Source of the DNA: Ctena decussata
Lineage: Eukaryota > Mollusca > Bivalvia > Lucinida > Lucinidae
Direction of reading: 5' to 3'
Assembly (NCBI GenBank): GCA_963989385.1
Contig: OZ022507.1
Span: 59,035,400-59,099,399 of the forward strand
Length of the DNA stretch: 64,000 nucleotides
Shown: one piece after another, positions 33,160 through 37,067 of the stretch
How positions within the stretch are numbered: the first letter of the stretch is position 1
How the letters are laid out: every line of letters starts with the position of its first letter
Notes under the pieces: model-generated
The model's input: only the letters and a program-made list of their open reading frames with translations
Told to the model about the DNA's origin: nothing
Database searches by the model: none
Translations under genes and position numbers: made by a program

Positions 33160-33629
33160 GATATAGTCCCCCTCCATCAGGCACTGCCTTGCTCCCTGTC
33201 CCACATATACAGACTTTGAAGACCCATGCATAAATGAAACTGAAGCGGATGGGATCTTGAAATGTTTTTCAAGACTGAAATAAAATTACAACTCTTGGTT
33301 AACTTTTCTACGACATAGGTTACGGCCTCGGACTCTACTTAAACATTATAAATACATACGTGTGTCATTTCTGCCACAGAAAAGTTAAGAACATGTATTT
33401 TTTAACATTAAACATAGGCTCAGCCCGGTATGACTCAAACATTGTTGAAAGGACCATAAACCATCCATCGGTACAGCCTGTAAACGTTAGTCTGTCTACA
33501 TACCCTCTGTTCATCCCGTGACAGATCCGGAGTACGAACTGGAGCATGGGGCACTGACTCATCCCTTCCCCGTGGGCGAGGGAGTGGGTCTACAGGAAGT
33601 CCTTCGCAAATTCCCTTCAAACTAGACAT
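1967..33629 (-). CDS. UROC1: Urocanate hydratase (urocanase), 18 exons, 3' end outside window
   Basis: Urocanase adds water to trans-urocanate to give 4-imidazolone-5-propionate, the second step of histidine breakdown. It is cytosolic and uses tightly bound NAD+ as an electrophile. Coding exons are 33504-33629, 30906-31036, 28799-28952, 26651-26779, 25816-25877, 25078-25144, 23060-23116, 22324-22410, 21341-21492, 20227-20335, 19357-19427, 14998-15095, 7097-7205, 6530-6618, 4621-4691, 3730-3828, 2551-2650 and 1967-2048. All junctions have GT donors and AG acceptors with matching phase, giving 1793 nt or 597 complete codons. The order and content follow the vertebrate enzyme (about 676 aa) from MSSL to GGGVGW. 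Family blocks: IMNNLDP and [17 protein letters not shown], the NAD-binding GLGGMSGAQ (residues 248-256), [30 protein letters not shown] and WVALHNGGG. The missing C-terminal part must lie left of position 1. The start is the first ATG after an in-frame TAA at 33696-33698. Confidence 0.97.
2049..2550 (-). other. UROC1 intron 17, unique AT-rich
   Basis: About 500 bp of AT-rich sequence with no repeat or coding signal that I can recognise. Confidence 0.6.
2551..2650 (-). CDS. UROC1: UROC1 coding exon 17 (residues 538-571)
   Basis: Encodes [33 protein letters not shown] and one base of an aspartate codon. [12 protein letters not shown] is diagnostic of animal urocanases. Acceptor TTTTTCAG, donor GTTTGT. 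Confidence 0.97.
2671..2824. mobile_element. Foldback MITE, GAGGTTATAAAA family, copy 1
   Basis: Almost perfect inverted repeat with outer ends CCAGG/CCTGG, then GAGGTTATAAAA/TTTTATAACCTC and an inner stem CTCGGAAGCAGCCAATCA. Non-coding. Related copies are at 39517-39634 and 61887-62033. It lies 20 nt upstream of the exon 17 acceptor. Confidence 0.85.
3564..3706. repeat. Foldback element beside exon 16 donor
   Basis: Long imperfect hairpin. The left arm contains TGTATTATTGAATTTATTAA and the right arm its complement; an inner stem is GATAAGATGC/GCATCTTATC. It ends about 23 nt into the intron after exon 16. Confidence 0.8.
3730..3828 (-). CDS. UROC1: UROC1 coding exon 16 (residues 505-537)
   Basis: Encodes [20 protein letters not shown] then [11 protein letters not shown], matching the animal enzyme. 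Bacterial urocanases carry a conserved Cys in the aligned G-x-x-A-R-I-C-W signature; this protein has G-S-Q-A-R-I-L-Y, as vertebrate UROC1 does. Acceptor TCTCAG, donor GTAAGC. Confidence 0.96.
3829..4620 (-). other. UROC1 intron 15
   Basis: Nearly 800 bp of AT-rich sequence with no recognised repeat, RNA gene or reading frame. Confidence 0.55.
4621..4691 (-). CDS. UROC1: UROC1 coding exon 15 (residues 481-504)
   Basis: Encodes [20 protein letters not shown] then KHKM. Short, but required by phase (1/2 split valine) and matching the family segment with DNIRWI. Acceptor CCTTCAG, donor GTATGA. Confidence 0.92.
5036..6435 (+). mobile_element. Helentron-like tandem-repeat element, GTCCCCCC head
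   Basis: Begins with a self-complementary head (GTCCCCCCAC, loop, GAGGGGGGAC), then a GCGTCGGCGTGGGCGTG stretch. Degenerate monomers of about 130 bp follow, each with GTGACCTTGACC and TTTCAAGGTCACTGGAGG. It ends with GGGGGACGTCAG and AAAACATTTCTAGTT. No protein coding. A SINE is inserted at 5720. Related, more decayed elements follow at 8760 and 10248. Assignment to helentron-derived elements is an inference from architecture. Confidence 0.7.
5720..5900 (+). mobile_element. SINE family 1, 5'-truncated, with 13-bp target duplication
   Basis: Flanked by the exact repeat CCTACAATATCTC at 5707-5719 and 5901-5913. The body (CTGATTCAAGAAGGGCAGTT, AGTATGTGCACTTAGTACTG, GGAATAGTGTGGTTAGG, GACATGACC) matches copies at 17710, 18147 and 39155. 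The tRNA-like head is missing here. Confidence 0.9.
6530..6618 (-). CDS. UROC1: UROC1 coding exon 14 (residues 451-481)
   Basis: Encodes [20 protein letters not shown] and [10 protein letters not shown]. The animal and bacterial enzymes usually have SGDP where this one has SADP (alanine at about residue 457). Acceptor TTTCACAG, donor GTATTT. Confidence 0.95.
6710..6778. repeat. Near-perfect 69-bp palindrome
   Basis: CTGAAATTATTAAAGGTCAT through CATGGTAT pairs with its inverse AATACCATG through AATTTCAG; one A/T difference and no spacer to speak of. Intron 13 of UROC1. Confidence 0.9.
7097..7205 (-). CDS. UROC1: UROC1 coding exon 13 (residues 415-451)
   Basis: Encodes [24 protein letters not shown] and SLGFGPF, splitting an arginine codon AG/A. 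Acceptor GTTTCAG, donor GTAAGG. The GFGPFRW block crosses this junction. Confidence 0.96.
7227..7333. mobile_element. CAACGTT-type foldback MITE
   Basis: Ends TAAAATAACG/GACGTTATTTTA, inner arms CCACATCAACGTGG and CCACGTTGACATGG. Resembles the AACGTTGATTCAACGTC repeats at 25914 and 33930. Its near end is about 21 nt from the exon 13 acceptor. Confidence 0.75.
7530..8310 (+). repeat. Left arm of internal inverted repeat
   Basis: Matches the reverse complement of 12796-13560: shared blocks include GTGAAAATGACAT.TCTCAGAT, AAGTGATGAACAAAAATA, CCATGTAAGTGCTG, AAAATGCGGCTATAGATTTT, TTGGAGATGGTATATTTTTT and AATTACCCCACCCACTT. No reading frame is recognisable. Confidence 0.8.
8760..9690 (+). mobile_element. 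Tandem-repeat element with TGACCTTGACC monomers, copy 2
   Basis: Begins in a 17-G run followed by GGGGGGTGCGGATCCCAT, then about six monomers near 120-130 bp carrying GATTTTG.TGACCTTGACC and TTTCAAGGTCACAGGAGGTC, and ends AGAAACATTTCTAGTT. Same family as 5036-6435. Confidence 0.65.
9766..9954 (-). mobile_element. SINE family 2, tRNA-derived, with 10-bp target duplication
   Basis: Flanked by ATATTTAAAA at 9756-9765 and 9955-9964. The minus strand begins CCAGGAGCCCCGGTAGCTCA; A box TAGCTCAGTGG and B box GGTTCGAAACC match Pol III promoter consensus. The body ends GACTGAAATACTGTTGAAAA, then GGACGTAAAAT and a (CCAT)n tail. A second copy is at about 30336-30530. Confidence 0.9.
10248..11865 (+). 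mobile_element. Tandem-repeat element with TGACCTTGACC monomers, copy 3
   Basis: C-run head, then GGAGGTGGTGTG and a 26-G run (10283-10308), GGTGCAGATCCCGTCTGC, monomers with TGACC and CAAACTTGCACA, and an end near GTTACCATGTTTCTAGTT. The right half is diverged. A further fragment continues to about 12065. Confidence 0.55.
12796..13560 (-). repeat. Right arm of internal inverted repeat
   Basis: Inverted partner of 7530-8310, starting at GTGGGTGGGGTAATTGCACC and ending near the AGAGAATTACTCTTAAAAG block. The loop between the arms is about 4.5 kb. Confidence 0.8.
13774..14256 (+). pseudogene. Mariner (DD34D) transposase, N-terminally truncated
   Basis: The catalytic C-terminal part is readable: [13 protein letters not shown], then [17 protein letters not shown] and [20 protein letters not shown]. 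The second and third catalytic Asp (HDN and CDF) are separated by 34 residues, the DD34D spacing of mariners. The first Asp region (GDE) and the N-terminal helix-turn-helix are absent, so the product cannot be active. The right terminal repeat of the element follows at 14356-14386. Confidence 0.9.
14400..14990 (-). other. Intron 12 remainder
   Basis: Contains a CATCCACGTTGATTTGGCGTTA fragment (14553 on) of the MITE type seen at 7227; otherwise AT-rich with no recognised feature. Confidence 0.5.
14998..15095 (-). CDS. UROC1: UROC1 coding exon 12 (residues 382-415)
   Basis: Encodes [33 protein letters not shown] and one base of a glycine codon. WDYGNAF is an invariant family block. Acceptor ATTTTAG, donor GTATGC. 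It is followed by the largest intron (7206-14997), which is almost filled by a mariner-bounded foldback. Confidence 0.96.
15311..15533. mobile_element. GAGCCGCGAC foldback MITE, diverged copy 1
   Basis: Starts TGAGCCGCGAC and carries the family body (CCCAGCGAAG, CAGCCTGGGCATCCGCCCAG, GGGTAGCTAAGGGTCTTAGC), but lacks the closing GTCGCGGCTCA end. Confidence 0.8.
15893..16056. repeat. Long foldback, AACAATTCACTG family
   Basis: Left arm AGCTCTAGCATTGAATTGTT, AATAATTCACTGTTT and AGTTGTAAGTAGATATATCA; the right arm is their inverse; centre CTCGCGCTCCGCGCTCGTGA. A partial AACAATTCACTGTTTCGGAG is at 15645. Confidence 0.85.
16752..17360 (-). mobile_element. 5'-truncated LINE, RT C-terminus
   Basis: The minus-strand frame 17345-17082 encodes [17 protein letters not shown] and [20 protein letters not shown], the conserved C-terminal block of CR1/L2-like RT ORFs. 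A 3' UTR with a (CT)n run follows, and the tail is ACTTACTTACTTTACTT at 16752-16772. A stop is met just upstream of the ATG, so only the last part is present. Confidence 0.85.
16914..16953 (+). repeat. (CT)n microsatellite
   Basis: About 20 CT dinucleotides, one interrupting CG, within the LINE 3' region. Confidence 0.95.
17710..17970 (-). mobile_element. SINE family 1, copy with diverged 13-bp target duplication
   Basis: Flanked by AAGCCTGTGGTAT (17697-17709) and AAGTCTGCGGTAT (17971-17983). On the minus strand: tRNA-like head, GGTCCCGGGTTCGATATTC (B box), the family body and a CAACAACAA-type tail. Confidence 0.88.
18147..18393 (-). mobile_element. SINE family 1, full copy with 15-bp target duplication
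   Basis: Flanked by CCTCTATATTTTATT (18132-18146) and CCTCTAAATTTTATT (18394-18408), one mismatch. The minus-strand head is GCAGCGTAGCGCAATCGGTA (A box) with B box GGGTTCGATAC. The tRNA-like head is not a tRNA gene because the acceptor stem is not formed. Confidence 0.92.
18410..19356 (-). other. UROC1 intron 11 part, mostly unique
   Basis: At 18783-18870 a short imperfect repeat based on GTCCAGAGTCCAAAGTCCAG; otherwise no recognised element. Confidence 0.6.
19357..19427 (-). CDS. UROC1: UROC1 coding exon 11 (residues 359-382)
   Basis: Encodes [19 protein letters not shown] and LVQD, then AG of a codon completed as AGT (serine). Acceptor ATTTCAG, donor GTAAGC. Confidence 0.93.
20005..20073. 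repeat. Hairpin of the GCAAACAGT-GATCAG family
   Basis: AGCAAACAGTTTGGATC, then AGATCAGGCCCCAC, loop GTT, and the inverse. Related hairpins at 29169, 52584 and 55552 share an AAACAG end and a GATCAG core. Confidence 0.85.
20227..20335 (-). CDS. UROC1: UROC1 coding exon 10 (residues 322-358)
   Basis: Completes the tryptophan, then encodes [11 protein letters not shown] and [13 protein letters not shown] with GGYYPVQ. The SDQTSCHNP block is a hallmark of the family. Acceptor ATTCAG, donor GTAAAC. Confidence 0.96.
20590..20845 (+). pseudogene. Retroelement ORF C-terminal fragment, frameshifted
   Basis: Frame one reads [20 protein letters not shown] then TRKLLKR. After a shift the sense continues [36 protein letters not shown] and a stop. 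This pattern resembles the end of a bivalve retrotransposon ORF that I recognise only in general terms. The following 40 bp are shared with 1690-1760 on the other strand. Confidence 0.65.
21341..21492 (-). CDS. UROC1: UROC1 coding exon 9 (residues 272-322)
   Basis: Encodes [20 protein letters not shown] through [11 protein letters not shown] and two bases of a tryptophan codon. The acceptor is CGAAG, less canonical than the others but preceded by a T-rich tract; homology and phase require it. Donor GTAAGT. Confidence 0.94.
21575..21957. mobile_element. TIR element flanked by TATA
   Basis: CTCAAAGGCAAAAGAAAG at the left pairs with TTTCTTTTGCCTCTTGAG at the right, and both ends abut TATA. About 383 bp, no transposase. 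Tc1/mariner-type MITE by its TA-rich target; lies in UROC1 intron 8. Confidence 0.75.
22324..22410 (-). CDS. UROC1: UROC1 coding exon 8, NAD-binding segment (residues 243-271)
   Basis: Encodes [20 protein letters not shown] followed by [18 protein letters not shown] is the glycine-rich NAD+-binding turn of urocanases. Acceptor TATTTTAG, donor GTAAAT. Confidence 0.97.
22411..23059 (-). other. UROC1 intron 7
   Basis: No repeat or gene recognised. A 131-codon antisense-to-nothing frame overlapping exon 8 has no family likeness. Confidence 0.5.
23060..23116 (-). CDS. UROC1: UROC1 coding exon 7 (residues 224-242)
   Basis: A 57-nt exon encoding [19 protein letters not shown], phase 0 both sides. 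Acceptor GATGTAG, donor GTAAGT. The simple-repeat tail of a LINE ends about 30 nt upstream of the acceptor, leaving a very short native intron 3' end. Confidence 0.94.
23146..24679 (-). mobile_element. 5'-truncated LINE with (TTATC)n tail
   Basis: An open frame of 371 codons (24675-23560, minus) encodes the region after the RT palm of a LINE ORF2: [13 protein letters not shown] (thumb-like block), CKRLLGVK, a helical region and a C-terminal zinc-knuckle-like C-x2-C-x7-H-x4-C followed by PAYLNLR. After the stop comes a 3' UTR of about 390 bp and a tail of TTATC repeats at 23146-23170. The 5' part, including the catalytic palm, is missing. Inserted in UROC1 intron 6, same orientation as the gene, its tail about 30 nt before the exon 7 acceptor. 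Confidence 0.9.
25078..25144 (-). CDS. UROC1: UROC1 coding exon 6 (residues 201-223)
   Basis: Encodes [20 protein letters not shown], nearly identical to the animal family and close to bacterial HutU. Acceptor ATGTAG, donor GTAAAT. The GTA of the exon start could be mistaken for a donor, but phase and homology place the acceptor at 25144. Confidence 0.95.
25185..25494. mobile_element. TACCGTA MITE with TTCGCGG repeats, copy 1
   Basis: Ends TACCGTA/TACGGTA. The interior has TTTTCGCGGGTTCAAATTTT, TAATTTTCGCGGTTAGCAA and, at the other side, ACCGCGAAA blocks. Copy 2 is at 60182-60550. It lies 40 nt upstream of the exon 6 acceptor. Confidence 0.85.
25816..25877 (-). CDS. UROC1: UROC1 coding exon 5 (residues 181-201)
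   Basis: Encodes [20 protein letters not shown] plus two bases of a leucine codon (CT/G) completed by the next exon. Acceptor TTATTATAG, donor GTAAGT. Confidence 0.93.
25914..25986. mobile_element. CAACGTTGATTCAACGTC foldback MITE
   Basis: CAGCAGGTTCACAACGTTG, then CAACGTTGATTCAACGTCAT, meeting its inverse. About 36 nt upstream of the exon 5 acceptor. Confidence 0.85.
26411..26641. mobile_element. GAGCCGCGAC foldback MITE, copy 2
   Basis: TGAGCCGCGACACGAGAAAA at the left and the inverse at the right, long internal complementarity (CCTGGGCATCCGCC with GGCGGATGCCCAGG). Non-coding. Begins 9 nt after the exon 4 donor. Confidence 0.92.
26651..26779 (-). CDS. UROC1: UROC1 coding exon 4 (residues 138-180)
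   Basis: Encodes [18 protein letters not shown], then [16 protein letters not shown] and ITNGM. Phase 0 at both ends. Donor GTAACT; a MITE starts 9 nt downstream of the exon end. Confidence 0.96.
26889..28310. mobile_element. 1.4-kb DNA transposon with 25-bp TIRs and TA duplication
   Basis: Left end GAGTAATGTCGGGTATTGTC and right end the inverse of GAGTAATGTCGGGTATTATC, each followed by GACCC; TA at 26887-26888 and 28311-28312. The interior repeats GGTCGATAAT at about 27267, 28087 and 28106. No long reading frame, so non-autonomous. Fills most of UROC1 intron 3. Confidence 0.9.
28579..28785. mobile_element. GAGTCGCGAC foldback MITE, copy 3
   Basis: TGAGTCGCGACACTACAAAA with the inverse at the right end; same body as the other copies. 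Ends 13 nt from the exon 3 donor. Confidence 0.9.
28799..28952 (-). CDS. UROC1: UROC1 coding exon 3 (residues 86-137)
   Basis: Encodes AYPIGDYP, then [20 protein letters not shown] and the family block [17 protein letters not shown], shared with bacterial HutU. Donor GTACTA. A GAGTCGCGAC-type MITE begins only 13 nt into the following intron. Confidence 0.97.
29169..29235. repeat. Hairpin of the GCAAACAGT-type family
   Basis: GGGCAAACAGCATAGATC, GATGAGGT, loop, CCACCTCATC, GGATCTACGCTGTTTG. Confidence 0.75.
29668..29905. mobile_element. GAGCCGCGAC foldback MITE, copy 4
   Basis: Best preserved copy: 238 bp, both ends TGAGCCGCGACACGAGAAAA and inverse, inner arms AGCCTGGACATTCG and CGGATGCCCAGGCT. 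Confidence 0.93.
29906..30335 (-). other. UROC1 intron 2 part
   Basis: AT-rich, no recognised repeat, RNA gene or reading frame. Confidence 0.5.
30336..30530 (-). mobile_element. SINE family 2, copy 2
   Basis: The minus strand reads GAGGCCGCGGTAGCTCAGCG (A box region, internally shortened), CCGAGTTCAATTC (degenerate B box) and the same 3' half as 9766-9954 ending GTTGAAAAGGACGTAAAATC with a CCGTCCAT-like tail. Clear target duplication not seen. Confidence 0.8.
30906..31036 (-). CDS. UROC1: UROC1 coding exon 2 (residues 43-86)
   Basis: Encodes [11 protein letters not shown] through YRFRPDIEM and splits an arginine codon AG/G. Acceptor CTTCACAG, donor GTAAGG. The segment [14 protein letters not shown] is strongly conserved with the animal enzyme. 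Confidence 0.96.
31633..31871. mobile_element. GAGCCGCGAC foldback MITE, copy 5
   Basis: Both ends intact except one base (GTCGCAGCTCA). Intron 1 of UROC1. Confidence 0.92.
32140..32445. repeat. GAATTTGCTCC repeat, copy 1
   Basis: AAAGGAAAGAATTTGCTCC, later GGGCTTCATTCTCCAGAGGA, GCAAACAGGAGGTCACGAAA and TTTGTAAAAATGG. The same order recurs at 33838-34455 and 56690-56925. Confidence 0.7.
32449..32676. mobile_element. GAGCCGCGAC foldback MITE, copy 6
   Basis: Both terminal arms intact, 228 bp; abuts the GAATTTGCTCC repeat. Intron 1 of UROC1. Confidence 0.92.
32971..33162 (+). repeat. C-run, A-rich and (AAT)n microsatellite cluster
   Basis: A C-run at about 32974, then A-rich AAATAAAT sequence and a (TAA)n run to 33160 interrupted twice by TATGGCCTAA. 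Confidence 0.95.
33504..33629 (-). CDS. UROC1: UROC1 coding exon 1 (residues 1-42)
   Basis: Starts [12 protein letters not shown] and ends PDLSRDEQR, aligning with the vertebrate N-terminus including the VPHAPVRTP block. The ATG has G at -3 and follows an in-frame stop 67 nt upstream. The donor is GTATGT, phase 0. No signal peptide, as expected of a cytosolic enzyme. Confidence 0.95.
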
Positions 33630-33837
33630 TCCGCTGAGTTGTCCTTCTTGTTTCAGTTTTTTTATCAAGACAATATTGAGATCACCTAGATAACGTTACA
33701 GATTAAACATATTCAGCTACGGGTTTCTCCAAATGAATTAGCATATATTCACTTGCCGTAATCGAAACTTTTTTGTGTGTGTTGCTTGCATGTACTAAAG
33801 ATGCAAGCGCTCATGATTGCAGTGCTTCTGTTAAGGT
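33630..33837. promoter_or_regulatory. UROC1 upstream region, promoter not resolved
   Basis: Expected to hold the 5' UTR and start site of UROC1 (minus). An in-frame TAA at 33696-33698 precedes the ATG. No clear TATA box or initiator; an untranslated first exon may lie farther right. Confidence 0.35.
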
Positions 33838-34455
33838 ACACTGTTATGCTTACAGGGGAAGCAGCCTCGCCAGGTCTGTCATTTTCATTTTGCTTCCCTT
33901 ATGAATGGGGGCCAACTTTCAAACAAAGGAATTTCCCAGCAGGCACATAGCGCCGAATCAAAAATAAACATTGATTCAACGTCACGTTTCCCAGCAGGCA
34001 CACAATGCTAAATCAAAAATGAATAAACTTTGATTCAATGTCACGTTTCCCAGCAGGCACACAATGCTGAATCAACAATGAATAAAGAATCAACAATGAA
34101 TAAACGTTGATTCAACGTCAATGACGTTGAATCAACATTTATTCATTGTTGATTCAAAGTTGTGTGCCTGCTGGGTATAGCTCCCCAGGAGCAAATTCTT
34201 TCTTTTTTGAGTATATCTCATTTTGGAAAGACTTTATTGTGCAGGCAAGCAATCAGGAAGTCACAAAGGTCGTCCTCCTTGTAAAATGGTGGTAGAGCGT
34301 GGATCCCACAGGCACATGACGTCAAAATGACGTCGTACTGACGGCGATGCGACGTGGAATGTGGTCTTTAGTTTACCCGTTTGGAAAGGGCTGCATCATC
34401 CAGGGGAGCAAATAGGAAGTCACAAAAGTTAGTTCCCTTCGTAGATGATAGAGGT
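33838..34455. repeat. GAATTTGCTCC repeat with inserted CAACGTT MITE
   Basis: Outer parts (CAGGGGAAGCAGCCTCGCCA, GAGCAAATTCTTTC, GGAGCAAATAGGAAGTCACA) belong to the GAATTTGCTCC repeat. Between 33945 and 34175 stand direct repeats of CCCAGCAGGCACA and a central AACGTTGATTCAACGTCA palindrome; 34310-34370 has a related ACGTCAAAATGACGTC piece. Confidence 0.7.
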
Positions 34456-34804
34456 GTACTTATACTCCATAAACCAAACTTAGAAATTAAATTCCCGAAC
34501 AAAACTGTAGTCACTCATTAAAGGGTTCACAGTAAATGAACCGTTAACCTTTAATGTAAGACTTTGAAGCAACAGTTTTAAGTTTGTGACCTTGACTTAG
34601 TGTTACCTATAGAAAGCTTTAAAATGTAACTGCTGCTTTTTGCCTCCTTTTTGTCTCACCATTCAGTTCTCCGTTTCATTTGTGTATGCATGGTCTGCAT
34701 TATGCAGCATTCGATATGTCGAATAAGACTTTTAATATATAAATTAGTCCAGTTACCGTAAGAAACATTAAGAAGTGTTTAAAATAAAAAGGATGATTAA
34801 ATTT

Positions 34805-35425
34805 CTGTTGTACAAAGACGTGTGATGACTTCTCGCTTCACACTTCCTATACACTTCTCAGTTCTAACTTCACACTTCTTATTTCATGAGTTTAAACAAA
34901 ACACCTACTAAAATAGGAAGTGAGAAGTAGGGAAAGAGAAATAGAAAGTCGGCAGTGATAAGTAGGGCGTAAGAAGTGAAAAGTTGAAAGTGGGATGTGA
35001 GAAGTAGGAAATGAGAAGAACGAATAGGAAGTAAGAAGTTAGAAGTGAGAAGTAGGCAGTGGGAAGTAGGAAGTTATGAGTGAGATGCAAGTTGTAGGAC
35101 GTGATAAGTTGGAAATATGAAGTATAAGTAGGAAGTGGAAAGTCAGAAAGTGAGCAGTAGGAAGTGAAAAGTTCAGATTTATAACAAAGGAGTGAACGTG
35201 ACTTCTCATTTTCCACTTCTCACATCCCACTTCCAACTTATCACTTCGTACGTCCTATTTCTCACTTCTTGTTTCATACAACTCACGTCCCAGGTTCCTA
35301 CTTCTCACTTCGAACTACCTATTTCACACTTCTTTCTTATCACTTACTCTTTTACAATGTCTTGTTTTGAAAACTAAGAATTAGGACGAATGAAGTAGGA
35401 AGTGAGGAATAGTAAGTGAGAAGTC
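34805..35425. repeat. Strand-switching purine/pyrimidine minisatellite
   Basis: Degenerate units near 10 bp, GAAGTGAGAA / TTCTCACTTC. Pyrimidine-rich at 34830-34895, purine-rich at 34915-35175, pyrimidine-rich at 35205-35345 and purine-rich again at 35375-35425, so neighbouring blocks are mutually complementary. Intergenic. Confidence 0.9.
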
Positions 35426-35766
35426 ACCATCGGGTTCGTACCACTCGTTTAAAGATGGCCAGCAGCCTGCCGTTTCTTTCAGGCGGCGAAACCGGTACCC
35501 GAAGCAGGTTGTATTGAATAAGACTCAAAATAACCATTGGCTCAGATATAAACTGATGGATCAATACGTTTGAAAAAAAATACCAATGCTATGACGGAAA
35601 AGTCTGAATATTATCCTACAAACACGCATTAAGCTGGCTTGTAGAAATTTTATTCTTCAGATTCCATGACCTCATAAACAAATGGGGGAAATCTCTCTCT
35701 CATTTCTCTCTGCCACTCTGTCTCTCTCTCTGTCTTTGTCGCTCTCTCCGTTTCTCTGTCTCTGTC

Positions 35767-35799
<33 letters not shown>

Positions 35800-36306
35800 G
35801 TCTCTGCCACACCCCCAAAAGAAAAGTAGGGGTTTTCATCTTCTTCTAGCATCATATTTCTTCTTTCTGCTTATACTGCTACACCCTGTCTCGAGGATTA
35901 TGAGCAGGTACAATGTATAATCAAGTTTTGCAGGATGAATCGCAGAACTCGGGGATCTTTAACCTGTACAGCAGATGTCACCATCTGCACATGGGCGGGG
36001 GGTGGAGTTTTAGATAACGTTTAGATCCAAAGGACGAAACTCTGATGCCGCTATTCGGGATCTAGAAGTGATGATCACTCACTTAGCCTCCTTCGATCAA
36101 ACGAGGTTAAGGTAGTGACTAACATTTCAACTCGGGATCGATCTCGGGACCTTTTGCATGAGAGGCAATAGTAGTTATAATACTATCTTAGTATCCCAGA
36201 TTCTGTCTTTATTTTCTTTTTTGGAGTTTTGAAGAAAAAACTTCACAGTATTCCATAGCTAACAGAAGGCATGCTAGTACTGTGCCGTAGAGGTGTGACT
36301 TTGGCG
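35426..36306. other. Intergenic, mainly unique with CT/GTCT simple repeat
   Basis: A simple repeat of TCTC and GTCTGTCT at 35695-35812; no gene or transposon recognised in the rest. Confidence 0.6.
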
Positions 36307-36314
36307 CGGACGTT

Positions 36315-36883
36315 CGGGTCCGTGGAAACACCCCAAACCACCCCAAACCTCTACCAAACCACCCCAAACCAGCCTCCCTAGATTCACATCACCCCCTGTC
36401 CCCTCCATACATACACCAACACCGCTCTCACCCATCCAAAACAGTATTTATATAGATTCAAAATAAAAAGAACCCTTAAATTTGTTTACCCATGATGATG
36501 TATGTATCGCTTTTAATAACTTCGGGTTTAAATATTAACGAAAAATTAATAATCTCAGTATAATAAAGTAAATTATTTTGTAGGTATATATATGTCACGC
36601 AGGATGGGGGGGATGAGTAGGCGACCATTTAACCACTCCAAACCAGCCATCCTGGATACAAACTAGAACCCAAGCCCTTGCGCAGTGGCACGTAAAGAAT
36701 GAAGGGGTGGAGGTGGGGGAGGAAAGAACTAATACTCGCAAATTGACCTGAAATCTTGGTGTCTTGGTGGGGGAGGGGGTAGGGTTCTAGTTTGTATCCA
36801 GGGAGGCTCGTTTGGGGTGGTATGAAAGTGGTTTGGGGTGGTTTTGGATGTTTTGGGGTGGTTTGGGGTGTTTCCTAGGACCG
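36315..36883. mobile_element. Foldback transposon with 8-bp target duplication before SLC35A2-like gene
   Basis: Flanked by CGGACGTT at 36307-36314 and 36884-36891. Ends CGGGTCCGTGGAAACACC and the inverse of CGGTCCTAGGAAACACC. Arms carry repeated ACCACCCCAAACC (left) and GGTTTGGGGTGG (right), inner arms GATACAAACTAGAACCC and inverse. 569 bp, non-coding. hAT-like by duplication length. Its right end is 110 bp from the ATG of the transporter gene. Confidence 0.85.
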
Positions 36884-36891
36884 CGGACGTT

Positions 36892-37000
36892 GTGTTGCTG
36901 CGGCACGGCTACCGTACAGACAGCTACCTAAAATCGCGTGTTTACACAGATACGAAAATGTCATCGTGGCAATGTTTTGTTTTGAGAATAAGATAAGAAC
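36892..37000 (+). promoter_or_regulatory. 5' UTR/proximal promoter of SLC35A2-like gene
   Basis: Short unique stretch with an in-frame TAA at 36989-36991, twelve bases before the ATG. A at -3 gives a good start context. No TATA box; the transcription start may lie inside or upstream of the foldback transposon. Confidence 0.5.
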
Positions 37001-37067
37001 ATGTCAGATCTGAATGAAAAGACGAAAGAACAGGAGGAAACTGTAACAACAATGGAAAAACCAACAG
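37001..37067 (+). CDS. SLC35A2: SLC35A2-like coding exon 1 (residues 1-23)
   Basis: Encodes MSDLNEKTKEQEETVTTMEK then PT and the first base of a glycine codon. Hydrophilic cytosolic tail with no close homology, but ATG context, the upstream stop, the GTATAA donor and exact phase with exon 2 (G/GG) support it. Confidence 0.85.

Noticed and set aside
33629..33668. Upstream start of UROC1 at 33668
   Set aside because: The codon there is TTG, and the family begins at the MSSL methionine; the first ATG after the in-frame stop is at 33629.
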